Assembly (NCBI GenBank): GCA_018136815.1
Contig: CM030945.1
Coordinates: forward strand, 1,990,091 to 2,054,090
Source of the DNA: Isochrysis galbana
Taxonomy: Eukaryota; Haptophyta; Isochrysidales; Isochrysidaceae
Length of the DNA stretch: 64,000 nucleotides
Direction: 5' to 3'
Position 1 is the first letter of the stretch. Each line of letters starts with the position of its first letter. Both the position numbers and the translations under genes were made by a program. The notes beneath the pieces were generated by a model. The model saw only the letters and a list, made by a program, of their open reading frames with translations. It ran no database searches and was not told the DNA's origin. This document shows positions 9,808 to 19,795 of this stretch, one piece after another.

Positions 9808-12800
9808 TCAACTCGGAGGCACAACACTAGCGGTGCCGCTGCTTTGCCAAGGCGTCGATGCACGAAGCTGACCGAGCTTCTTTAGATGCGACGAGTACTG
9901 CGTAGAGGTGTCGTGGAAGCCTGATAAATGTGCGCGCTCCATTGGGGGTGACACAATGGACGCCGGATCATGCAAGCTGCGGCTTAGATGGCGGCGGGGT
10001 AGCAAGGGGACTCCTTGTGCGGCTGCCCTCGCGATTTCATGCGCAGCTGCCATGGCGGAGGCTCGTGCGATGGCTTGTTCGGCCAGCTCGAGGGCCTCCC
10101 TCGTATCCAAGTGCGAAGCCACATGGTGCCATATCCCTCGCGGGGTGCGTGACCGTCTCGTTTGGGGAGCAACACATCGGGAGGAAATGTCCGTCGGAGG
10201 TTGCAACGTCTCTCTCGTTTCAGCTTCCATTTCATGGGTCTGTCTTGCCGGGAGTTGCGTTTTCTTGGAACGGATTGGGAAAGGGCAATCACGCAAGAAG
10301 TCTGATTGCACCGTCTTCTCTGTCAAGGACAAAAGCCGTGATGCCGCCAGTGCCACAGCTTCCTCTTGAGACCGCGGTTTCCGCGCCCTGCGCAGAATTT
10401 TCTCCCGCTGACTGGATGCCACGCAGTCGATTTGCGCGATCCCAGCACTTGTTTGCAGCGCCAATGAGGCCGTGATGGCTTGCGAGCGCTCAAGGGCAGC
10501 GGCGACGTTGTCATCGCATCCAGTGAGCGCAGTGGAATCTCTCAATGTAGCTGATGATTGAGACGCACTGCGTCGATACCCGCCGCCGCACACGTCTGAT
10601 CGTTGGGGCCCAAGGCCAGACGTGACGCTTCGTCGGTTTCCCATTCCTGATTCGGCTCCTCGGCGTATTCCCGTCCCTGATCCAGGCCCTCGCCGATATC
10701 CCGTTCCGGACCAATCGCCGCGTCTACTGCCAGTGCCACTGGCATCACTACAATCAGACATGTAGCCGATACTGTCGCCACGTTGGAGAAGCATGCGTCC
10801 GTGTCGCGAGGCGACGCCCGATGCTCCCAACGTAAGCTCAACTGGTGTGGTACCATGCGTAAGCTCCGCTGCGGCGCCGTCAATACCCCTAGGTGAAGAC
10901 CGTTCCTCCAAAGGGTCGCCTCGCGACGAGACCATGCCAAGTCTCGAGGTCTCCGGCTGCCCAATGACCTCAACATGTGCTTTTTGGACTGCGGCGACGT
11001 GATCCAGCGATTCCTCATGAGAAATACCCGGTGGGCCTCTTGATGCTACGGTCATGTCCTGTGTAGCCTCGCTTGTCGTACCTTGTACAGGTGTGACACG
11101 ACCCAAGATTGCCCGTGTATTCTCATTCGTTGAGCCATTGTTCTCGCCTACACCAGTAGTACCGCCGACGGCCAAGTCACTCTCTCCAGCCCCGGAGGAA
11201 ATGGAAGGCTTGAGGAATCGCTGTCCGTGGCCCCGAGGCTTGTTTCGCCTGGCTTTGGCGGGCTTTGATGCCACATCAGCCCGCATCGCACGCGGAGTGG
11301 CATGCTGCCGCCTATGCGCCTCGTCCTCTGCTTCAACTCTAGCCTCGCCCGCATCTTCATCAAAGACCTCTTCGACGTCCCCGCCCGCTGAAACGTCGTT
11401 CCTCAACCGTCCGACAAAGCCAACCTGGGGACTGCCGTGCGGCATGCGCGTGTGCGAGCTCCGTTTCAACGTTGGGCTTGTGGTACGCCGTCCATGGATG
11501 CCGGAGGATTTCCCACGCGAGACGGCGGAGCCTCTAGGCGACGACTCAGAGCGTGCATCTCTTGGAGATGAAACGACGGCTGTCAAAGTCTCGACTTCAG
11601 CAATGGCCTCCACCGAAGCTGTTGTATCATTTGTCTCGGCGTCTGGGTACATAGCGATCGTCGCTTCACCGTGCAGCGTGTCCTGTATCGCGTCCATTTT
11701 CGCCATGAGCGCCTCGAAGTTATCCTCTATTGTTCCCTCGCGCTCCGGCACGCCCTCCGGTGTGACTTGCTCAGCGTCGTCAATTACTATCCCAAGCCCG
11801 GCTTGCTCGCCCGTTGACTGGTCTTGGTCATGCGCAGGCTCGCAATTGTCATCGCCCTCAGCCTCCATGTCGTCGTCTCCCTCCGCATCCATGATCCTCT
11901 GATGCGCGGCGATCACGGAGGATGCTTGGGCAATCTCAGCCGCTGCCTCTTCTGCACGTGCGGCGGCGATCTTAGCTGATTCAAGAGCTGTGACAGCTTT
12001 CGCGACTTCAGCTTCCGCCTCGGTCGCCGCTGTCAACATCTCTTGCAAGTCGGGCGATTCTTGTGCTTTTGCGGCTGCTCTTGTTGCCGCTGCAGACGCA
12101 GCAATCGCTACTCCAACAGCCGCCGTAGCAGCATCCATGGCGTGTGCCGCTGCACTCGCCTCCGCAGCGACAGCCTCAGCCTCCTCTACCGCCGCATCCG
12201 CGGCCTTGTCAAGCTCGCTCTCCTCTTCGTCACTCTCCTCAACCAATCGATTATCAGCTGCTGATTCAGCATCCTCGGCCGCTCTTGCAGCGATGGCGGC
12301 GCCTGCGCTAGCTTCCGAGGTGGCCTTACCAGCTGCCTCGATCACGTTCTCCGCCTCTGAAGGAATGGTGACTGCCCTTTCACTCGCAATCATGGCTCGT
12401 CTTCTCACTCGTGCTGCAGCATGTTGCTGTGCCTCTGCCGCAGCCTCTTTCGCAGCGACTGCAGCCATCTTCGCGGCTGTCTTGGCCACAGCCGCCCGTG
12501 CCGCCGCCTGTTCTGCATCAGCTAATGCTTTTTCCACGATCGCAAGGGCGATCGATGTGTCCTCCGCATGTTTCAAATAGACGTCGATTTCTTCTGTCCC
12601 TGCAACGCAAATTGCCGACTTCGCGGCCGCTTCGGCTGCTGCCGTGGCAGCCGATGAGGCATCCTCAGCCTCTTTTGCAGCATTCTCCGCTTGTTCGGCC
12701 GCCGTGGTAGCAGCAACTACGGCCGCCGCTGCCGGGGGTGGCTCATCACGCCCACCATTCGCCTCCTCGGCTGAGGGATCCTCCTCCACTAGCGGTTGCC

Positions 12801-14836
12801 TATCTTTGTGAGGCGCATGCTCACCAAAGGGCTCTTCTGGCATCGCTGCCAACGCCAATGCTTCTGCTTCAGCCGCCGGTCCAGCCCCCTTGAGAGCTCT
12901 ATGAGCGGCAGTGGCGGCCGCCCTCGCCGCAGCCGCAGCTGTCACCGCCCTCTTGGCCATATCGGCCGCTGCTTCTGCAGCCCTCCTCGCAGTTGCTACC
13001 ACTTCATCGTGGTCATCCACAATGAGCCACGGGTGAGTGAGAGCGTCGGCGGCCGAGTAGCGTGCCCCCGGCATGACAGCCAGAAGGTGTGAAATAAGAT
13101 CACGAGCGAGATAGTCGTCGACCTGAAAGGCCATTGGAAATGAAAGGGGAAGGTATCGCTCGGAGAGGGGATGCTTTCGCCCGCGGGACCATTCCGGCCG
13201 GCCTCCTCTCATGCGCTTTTCGTGAAGAGCGCAACGCGCATACCAAGGCAACCAGGCCAAAGCTGGGACAGGAGCAGCATAGTCAACTGGTGGTGACAAT
13301 GAGGGAAGTTTGAAGGTACCTGGTCGAGAGGCACGTTGCCCATAAGAATGGATGAGAAGACGTCCGTCCAGCTCTGGTCTTCCTTCTTCTTGAAAGGGCC
13401 GCGCTCGACCCCTGTCAAGATCGCAAAGACAACGCACCCTGCCGACCAGAGGTCGGCTGGGAAGGAGTAGCCGAGAGGATCGCGCTGCACGTGAAGCAAA
13501 GGAGTTGGCTGTGATGGACTGCACATATGCCCGTAGGGAAGGCCAGAGGGTGGTGCACGCTTATGGCGGCGAGACGCTTGCTTGGGCAGCACAATGCGCA
13601 AACTGAGGTTATTTACGACCCAGAGAGCGAGCTGGCCCAATCAGCTCGGGAAGGGGAGGCGGAAGGCCGGAGGGGGGGGGGGACTCGGAACCTCACCTGG
13701 GCGCAAAGCACCATCTCGGGAGCCATGAACTCAGGTGTGCCAACCATTGTTGTGCGAGATGCGATTCGGCGTTCCTGCCGTTGCCTCATACGCTCATCTT
13801 GATAATTAGTCAGGATGCCGGCAAAAGCGCGCGGCTTTCCTGCCCCAGCAGCCTCACGACCCATCGACGTGCCAGCTTCAGATCCATCTTGTCGGCTGAG
13901 AACAGCACAGAGACCAAAATCGGAAATACGAACGGACGCCTTGTCATCTGCTGTTGTCATGAGAAGGTTGGCAGGTTTGATGTCGCGATGGAGCACTCCG
14001 TGTTCATGCATATGCTGTAGTCCGAGGAGCATCTCTGTAGAGAGTCGAGCCATCTCATCGTGGCGCAGCGGGCGGCCGAGATTTCCGGTCTTGTCCCTCC
14101 GCTTCGCAATCCACTCAAACAAGTCTCCACCACTCATCAGCTCCTCAAGAAGAAAGACCTCTGATAGGTCTGAAGGATAGAACGCCCCCAACATGTTGAC
14201 CACGTGCTCGTGACGCAGCGCGCGCAGCACCTCAACCTCCAGTTTCATCTCCTCAATGCCCATCGAACCGCTCTCCAGCCGCTTCACCGCAATCTTTTCG
14301 CCCGTCTTGCGGTTGGTCGCAATGTGCACAGATGCAAAGCCACCGGCTCCAAGCTTACCGCCCAGCTCATACGCCTTTTTGAAGGCCGCGAGCGAGTTGT
14401 CGCCCGCATCCTCAGCCACCCCACACGTCCCTGTGGCCGTAACGACGGGCTCAAGCAATAGAGCTTCCCAGCGCTGTCGACGCTCGGTGACATCGATGTC
14501 GAGAGCCGACGTCTCCACAAAGCCCTGCACACCCACGAGGAAATGTTTGAGTACTCAGCAATTGGCATGGAGCGGCGAGTCAGGAGGCGAGCTCGAGGAG
14601 ATATGCAACGTGAGCGTGCGCGTTCCTGGCGTCTTGTGTCAGACGCCCAGGTGCTACGCAGGCTTGCGCGGCAGTGCTCATGCGCGGGCTTGCACAGCAG
14701 TGCTCATGCGTGAGCGCACCGGCTCAAGCCCATTGAAGTCGACACGATCGCTCGGCTCCTCTTTCATCATCACAGACATCCGGCGCGGGCGCGCGAGCGC
14801 GGTGGCCTTAATGGCCTGTTGCGCCGCGTGAAGCAT
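9808..14836 (-). CDS. Serine/threonine kinase with giant Ala-rich tail
   Basis: Four exons: 14836-14720, 14524-13697, 13484-13320 and about 13173-9808, all phase 0, giving ~1,491 aa. The kinase domain covers about residues 90-420: Gly loop GAGGFASV (99 on), Lys120 in IAVKRL, HRD at 218-220 (HRDIKPANLL), DFG at 241-243, APE at 307-309 and HPWL at the end. The stretch between DFG and APE is about 60 residues, longer than usual, with an Arg/Gln-rich insert. Exon 1 was chosen because the exon with the Gly loop has no in-frame ATG upstream and the splice keeps frame. The last acceptor could instead be at 13158. After the domain come ~500 residues of Ala/Glu heptad-like sequence (probable long helix or coiled coil), then a Ser/Arg-rich tail with six 10-residue repeats of the SGTGYRRGPG type. 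Substrate unknown; no close family assigned. Intron 1 contains a 26-bp tandem duplication (14660-14710). Confidence 0.85.
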
Positions 14837-15079
14837 GGCTGCACACTCGCCAAGCAGAGCCCTCCGAGCCGGTGTGTGCCCGCCTGCGGCGAGGAGAGCG
14901 AGGAGAGGGCCTCACGCACCGCACGTGCAGGCGAAACAGACAATCCCCTGTGTCGTCGCTATTGAAGAGAAGATGAAATGAAAGATTCGAGAGAGGGTTG
15001 GGTGCTAGACGCAGCACTCTAATTTGAGGGAACGACGCTTCTACTAGTATTGTACTCTACATAGGACGCGTTCCGAAAA

Positions 15080-15650
15080 GCACCGGGGGGGGGGGGCTCT
15101 CGTCAACAAAGAAGAACGGCCCTTACCAGCTCGCGCCGTGAGCGGTCCTCGAGAAGTAAAAGACTGCGACTCGAGTCGCCTGCGCCACCTGGGATACTCT
15201 CCTCGACCTTGACCTTGAGCTTAGCCCGGTCACTCACTAGGGGGATGCGGAGGGCACCATCTGTAATGGGCAAACGAAGGCCTAAATGAGCTCCCTATAA
15301 TAATAATCTAACTGAGCATTAGTACCACTACTCTCACTAGCCCGGTACTAACACGACAGCCCTCAGCGCACCTGCCCGTACACCTTGGCGCGTGCCGTTG
15401 TAACAGATACATACACCTATGCACCATGCACCCCTCCACATCTCCCCCCTCGCAGGCCCCCGGCTCCCATTCTAACTCCCCACAAGTTAAAATGAGGGAA
15501 AACCCATTGAGGCGCACCGACCTACGTCGGGCGACTCTCCGGGAAAAAGCACCGGGGGGAGGGGGAGGAACCTCTCGTCAAAAAAGGAGAACGGCCCTTA
15601 CCAGCTCACGCCGCGAGCAGTCCTCGAGAAATAAGCAACTGCGCCCCGAG
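15080..15650. repeat. Pair of ~100-bp direct repeats
   Basis: The block AGCACCGGGGGG ... CTCTCGTCAA ... AACGGCCCTTACCAGCTC ... CCTCGAGAA occurs at about 15078-15178 and 15547-15650 in the same orientation, ~470 bp apart. The block at 15294-15490 lies between them. Origin unknown; long-terminal-repeat-like spacing is possible but no coding content supports it. Confidence 0.6.
15294..15490 (+). repeat. Dispersed ~190-bp repeat, copy 1
   Basis: Contains CTGAGCATTAGTACCACTAC, GCCCGGTACTAACACGACA, CACCTGCCCGTACACCTTG and CTCGCAGGCCCCCGGCTC in this order. The same series is found on the minus strand at 40770-40945, so this is an inverted dispersed repeat 25 kb away. No product evident. Confidence 0.8.
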
Positions 15651-15839
15651 TATACCTGCCACAAGGGTATTCGAGACGTCTTGAGCCGCTCCCTTCCCAT
15701 CTCCCTCCTGTCGCCAGTCGCCCCCCTTCGCCCGTTTGCTAACGCAAACGGGGCTCGTTTCTCACCACACTCCATCGGGGGGGGTGCAAATCCCCCCCTC
15801 TCCCTCGCCCCACTCTCTTCCACCTCTGTCCCTGCGGCG

Positions 15840-16230
15840 CGTCGCCATGCGGCGCGCCACGGCCTGCTCTCAGAGGTCCTTCAGGGGCGCCCAAAGGGCC
15901 AGCAAGGGCAGCTCAGGGGGCAGTGGAGGCTGGGGCTCAGCCCCTCCCTGGCCCCCCCTGCCTCTCCCTCGCTCGCCTCGCTGGCCCTGGGTGCCGCCCT
16001 GAGGCCCCTGTCTGCCTGGCGACCAGGGATGGGGGGGGGGGGAGTCAGTACGAGAGCAGGCCCATGCGGGCCTGGGAGTGCGGCTCGCGGCCCGCGCCCA
16101 CGAAGGGTCTGGCTCACGCGCGCAATCCTCCAATTCTCCCAAAATAGACCTCCATGGGCCGGACAAGGCGGGGGAGTCACTCACCGACGCCATGAATTTT
16201 CGTGGGGTAGAGGGGGTTCGCGCGGGGGGG
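15840..16230 (-). mobile_element. Leader-type repeat, group A, 3' portion
   Basis: On the minus strand it shares GGGCCAGCGAGGCGAGCGAG, AGCCTCCACTGCCCCCTGAG and CTCGTACTGAC with 50700-50900. The 5' hairpin is not recognisable here. No gene is seen on either strand between the kinase start and the desaturase end (about 14837-17481) apart from a doubtful ORF. Confidence 0.5.
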
Positions 16231-16299
16231 GGGGGGTCTGGGGTCTGGGGGGGCAGGTAAGGGGGGTCCCTGGGGAATCCTTGGACACCCAGGAGGGAT

Positions 16300-16650
16300 G
16301 GAAAATAGTGGTTAAAAAAAACCTTTTAAATTTCTCGCCTCACACGTGGCCCTGAACCATTCCTTCGTAGCCACGCCTCTCTCCCTTCCTCACCCTCATT
16401 CCCCGCCTTGCGGCAACTCCCCTCGTGCTCTACTTAGGGGCTCGGGTCATGTGGGGGTCCGAGCGGGGCGGGGTGCACCTGTCCTCAGCTGCGCGTACTC
16501 AACTTCCTCCTGTGCTGCTGGGTGGCCTGTTTCTTGTAGTGCTATTTTCGGTTCCCTTGTGTCCGCGTGGGTCTATGTTTGCCTTGAGAGAGCTATGTTG
16601 ATCGATCGTATCCTTGGTTGGTCAATCAGTGGAAAATAGTGGTTAAAAAG
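16300..16650. repeat. Insertion-like segment flanked by 19-bp direct repeats
   Basis: GGAAAATAGTGGTTAAAAA occurs at about 16301-16319 and 16631-16649. The ~310 bp between starts with CTTTTAAATTTCTCGCCTC and GTAGCCACGCC, similar to 52690-52750. Consistent with a short retroposon and its target duplication. Confidence 0.5.
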
Positions 16651-16689
16651 CGTGAGTGACCGGCCTAGAGAGAGAGAGAGATGGAGGGC

Positions 16690-16877
16690 TCTCTGGGTGT
16701 TCTGGCCGGGCCCGGCCTCTGGGTGGTGGCACGGGCCGAGGCTCTCGTGCACTTGGTTGCCTGCGCGCGGCCGAGCATCGTCCGTCATGGTCTGATGGTT
16801 CGCCGCGCAGCTGGTGGACAGTGGACGGGAGAGGAGGGGAGCGGCGCGCACTCCATAACCCTATTTTAGAAATAGTT
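16690..16877 (-). mobile_element. LINE 5'-leader fragment
   Basis: Minus strand: CCAACTATTTCTAAAATAGG (hairpin CTATTT-CTA-AAATAG, 16875-16861), GGTT, ATG, then GAGTGCGCGCCGC. It matches the leader and first codons of the LINE-type copies at 44.4, 48.1 and 51.1 kb. Confidence 0.6.
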
Positions 16878-16909
16878 GGCGGCTGGAAGAGTGAGATTCT
16901 CAACGTGGT

Positions 16910-17485
16910 TCATCGCTGAGAGAGACACGAGGCACAACGGCAGCAAAGTGCAAAATGCGAGACGGCGGCATGTATGTGCGAAACCCCATGATACCCGAGG
17001 GAGGCACAGGACGGAAGACAAAGTAGCACTACATAAATTACATCTCGCGACAACCACAAATCTGAACAACCGAGTAGCCCGACCGCGATTGGGAGCTTGA
17101 TGTGCGCCGTGCGCACGGCTGCTCCTCGAGCGAGGCGTGGCCCAACCACAGCGGCGGTGGCCAAAATAGATCCGGCTATGAGAAGTATCCATCCACGGCC
17201 TCTTGCGATGCGACAGGTGGCGAGGCAGGGTACGGGGCCGATGGGCCAAAGCTGTGACCCGTGGAAGGCGCTGTTCACAGCCTGCTTCGCTCGCGCAGCA
17301 ATCGCGCGGTCAAATGCGCCTCTCGGCGCACAAGATTGCCCAGGTACGCCAATCACGAGTGCAAGGGCCGCAGCAGGCAGAAGGAGAGTTTGGCGCGTAC
17401 GCGTGCATGTGCGCGCCAACCTCTTGATGCGACCGTCACGCCAAGTACACCCCGTCGCGCGCCGTCGCGCACACGTCACGGTCAC
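16910..17485 (-). CDS. Doubtful hypothetical membrane protein
   Basis: An open frame of 191 codons whose ATG overlaps the desaturase stop by four bases. It has two hydrophobic stretches (LLLPAAALALVIGVPG; WILLIAGSILATAAVVG), but the opposite strand is also open across part of it and the composition is Arg/Cys-rich. It may simply be the desaturase 3' UTR. No family recognised. Confidence 0.2.
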   Translation of the reverse strand: MTVTCARRRATGCTWRDGRIKRLARTCTRTRQTLLLPAAALALVIGVPGQSCAPRGAFDRAIAARAKQAVNSAFHGSQLWPIGPVPCLATCRIARGRGWILLIAGSILATAAVVGPRLARGAAVRTAHIKLPIAVGLLGCSDLWLSRDVIYVVLLCLPSCASLGYHGVSHIHAAVSHFALCCRCASCLSQR

Positions 17486-18624
17486 ATCGCCTTGCTGATT
17501 ACCTTGTCGTCCTTCACCCAGAAATAGTTCTTGTGCAAGAACTTGTGGATGCCAAGAGCAAAGCCGGGTGTGTCCTCGTGCTTGTACAGGTGCGCAAAGC
17601 CTTCCTTAGCGAGGCCTTCGCGTAACGCATCGGTCGCCTTGGTGAGGTTGTAGTGCGGGATCTTCGTGAAGAAGAGGTGGTGGACAACATGGCCATCGGT
17701 GATATTGTGGTGCAGGTTATCAATGCCAAGACCATACGTCCTATCGATGGTCTCGAAAGCGCCGCGCACATAGCTCCACGCACCCTCGCGGAAGAGCAGC
17801 ATCTCGTCAAAATGGTGCTGGAAGAAGGTGACGGTGAATAGCCACCAGCCATACCACATCCAGGGCAGGCAGTAGGCGCGGATCACGGCGTCGCCGAGGA
17901 GCGAGTACCAGCCGAACATGGACGCGACTGCGATTGCAGATGAGAGGTACCCGCGGGCCATCTCGGCAGTGGTGGCGTCCTTCCAGAGGCGTCCGTACAG
18001 GAAGAGGTGGCCGCCGTCGGGCTGGCCCACATAGAGGTATGTCCACCAGTTGAGAAAGGGGGTAACGATGCGGATGGCGTGGTGGACTGCGAGGTGCGGG
18101 ATCTTGAGCACCTTGTGCCTCTGTGATTCGGTGTACCACATGTGGGAGTAATCCTCCTTGATGTGGTTGTGGTACGAATGGTGCCGATGGTGCGAGCGCC
18201 GCCACGGCGCGAAGGGCGTGCAGAGGAGCACCGAGTGGCTGATCTCTCCCATCACCTCGTTGACCGGCGCATGCGGCGAGAAGGTGGTATGCCCGCAGTC
18301 ATGCCCCACGACAAACATGCACCACATGAAGAATCCGCCGGCAAACTGGAGCGGAAGGAGGAAAAGCACTTGCGCGAGGTAGGGCAGCGCGCAAAAGGCT
18401 GTAGATGCGCAGAGGGCCGCAATGGACCCAATGCACACTGCGATTGCCGCCGCGTCCCTCGCCCAGAAGGCCATCGACGTCGCGCTCGAGAGCTCAAAGA
18501 CGTGCGCGGGCAGCCACGACTTGATCTGGCTGAGCGAGGGGTATTTCTGCTCAAGCACGACCTCTTTGTACTTGTTGAGGCTCACAGCCTCGGGCTTGGT
18601 CTCCCACGAGGCGGCGCGGCACAT
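17482..18624 (-). CDS. Membrane fatty acid desaturase, delta-12/omega-3 type
   Basis: Di-iron membrane desaturase of the FAD2/FAD3 class, which introduces double bases-pair-independent cis unsaturations into C18 acyl chains on membrane lipids. Single exon, 380 aa. The three histidine boxes are complete: HDCGH at 108-112, HHRHH at 145-149 and HVVHH at 312-316, the last followed by LFFTKIPHYNLTKAT as in delta-12 and omega-3 enzymes. Four to six hydrophobic segments surround the boxes. The N-terminus is short and polar (no obvious plastid leader or signal peptide), which favours an ER enzyme. Regiospecificity (delta-12 versus omega-3) cannot be settled by eye. It is transcribed away from CFAP44 across a C-rich gap. 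Confidence 0.93.
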   Translation of the reverse strand: MCRAASWETKPEAVSLNKYKEVVLEQKYPSLSQIKSWLPAHVFELSSATSMAFWARDAAAIAVCIGSIAALCASTAFCALPYLAQVLFLLPLQFAGGFFMWCMFVVGHDCGHTTFSPHAPVNEVMGEISHSVLLCTPFAPWRRSHHRHHSYHNHIKEDYSHMWYTESQRHKVLKIPHLAVHHAIRIVTPFLNWWTYLYVGQPDGGHLFLYGRLWKDATTAEMARGYLSSAIAVASMFGWYSLLGDAVIRAYCLPWMWYGWWLFTVTFFQHHFDEMLLFREGAWSYVRGAFETIDRTYGLGIDNLHHNITDGHVVHHLFFTKIPHYNLTKATDALREGLAKEGFAHLYKHEDTPGFALGIHKFLHKNYFWVKDDKVISKAM

Positions 18625-18639
18625 TGGCGTGGGGGGGAA

Positions 18640-19795
18640 GGGGCAGGAAGGGGGGGGAGGGGCAGGGGCGGGGGGGAAGGGGGACCGGGGAGAAGGGGGA
18701 AGAGGTAGTCGATGGGCGGGCGCGTGGAAGAAGTGGACAGCCTGGCATCTCCCTCAAGGCGTTTATTATGTAGAGTGGCGCGCTTTCTCCTGATACGCAG
18801 GGGTCGGCAAGGGCGCGACAACGCGCTCGCGCGGCGCAGGCGGTTGGCAGGGTTTATCTGTGTAGTTTCCTCCCCTCTTCCCTCTTTCTCTGGATCGGCC
18901 ACTCTCCTTTTCCCTCTCTCCTCCTGATGCGGAGGAAGCAGACGCGAGAGAGAGGGTCTTCGTCGTCGGTGTGTGGAGGAGGAAAGAGAAGCGGGGGAGG
19001 GGGGGGGGGGCGAGCTCGTCCGGAAGCGGCGTGGGAGAGGGGGTCGCCGAGAGAGAAGAGAGCGCCCGCGGAGAGAGAAGAGAGCGACGGTGGGTGGCGC
19101 GGGGTTCGCGCGGCCACTCGTCGGCGCAGCGGAGCGGATGCAGCGCGAGATGCGGGCGGCGGCGGGGGGGGGGCGTGGCGTGGCGTGGCGTGGCGTGGAC
19201 CCCCCTCCCCCCCCCCCTCCCCTTCTTCCCCCCCCCCTCCCCCCTCCCCCCCCCCCCTCCCCTTCCCTTCTCCCCCCCCCCCCCCCCCCCCTTTTCCCCC
19301 CGGCCTCGCATCTCTCCCGCCCCATGCCCCCCCCTCCCCCCCTCCCTCCCTCCCCCCCCAGCCTCTCTCGTCTTCTTGCTCTCCCCCCCCCTTCCCCCTC
19401 TCCCCCTCCCCCCTCCCCCCCCCCCCCCCCCCGCGCCGGCCGCCAAGCACGCTCTGGGCCTTTTTGACCGGCGCGCGGAGGCCGACCCCACCACCAAGGC
19501 CGCCCCCCCCCCCCCCCCCCTCTCCGCTCCCAAACCCAAAAGAAAAACCCGCCGACCGAAAACAAAACGCCCCTCGAAAACAAAACCCCTCCCACCCACC
19601 CCCTCGCTGCCCGCACACAGCAGCTCTCCGCCAAAAGCCGTTCCGTTGGGGAGGGAGAGGAGAGGCTGCCGCCGCCGCCGCCCAACCCCCCCTTCCCTCC
19701 CTCCCTCCCTTCCTCCCTCCCTACCCACCGACCGACCGACCGACCGACCTACCCCCTACTCCCCCCACTCCCCTACATCTCCCCTCGCCCCGGGG
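18640..19795. promoter_or_regulatory. C-rich divergent intergenic region
   Basis: About 1.1 kb between the divergent starts of the desaturase (minus) and CFAP44 (plus). 19195-19440 and 19500-19520 are nearly pure poly-C/CT on the plus strand, and GACC is tandemly repeated at 19730-19750. Long open frames here are homopolymer artefacts. It presumably contains both promoters; no defined motif was identified. Confidence 0.45.

Noticed and set aside
11054-12580. Ala/Ser-rich plus-strand ORFs of up to 282 codons
   Set aside because: Antisense shadows of the kinase Ala-rich exon, produced by GC-biased codon use.
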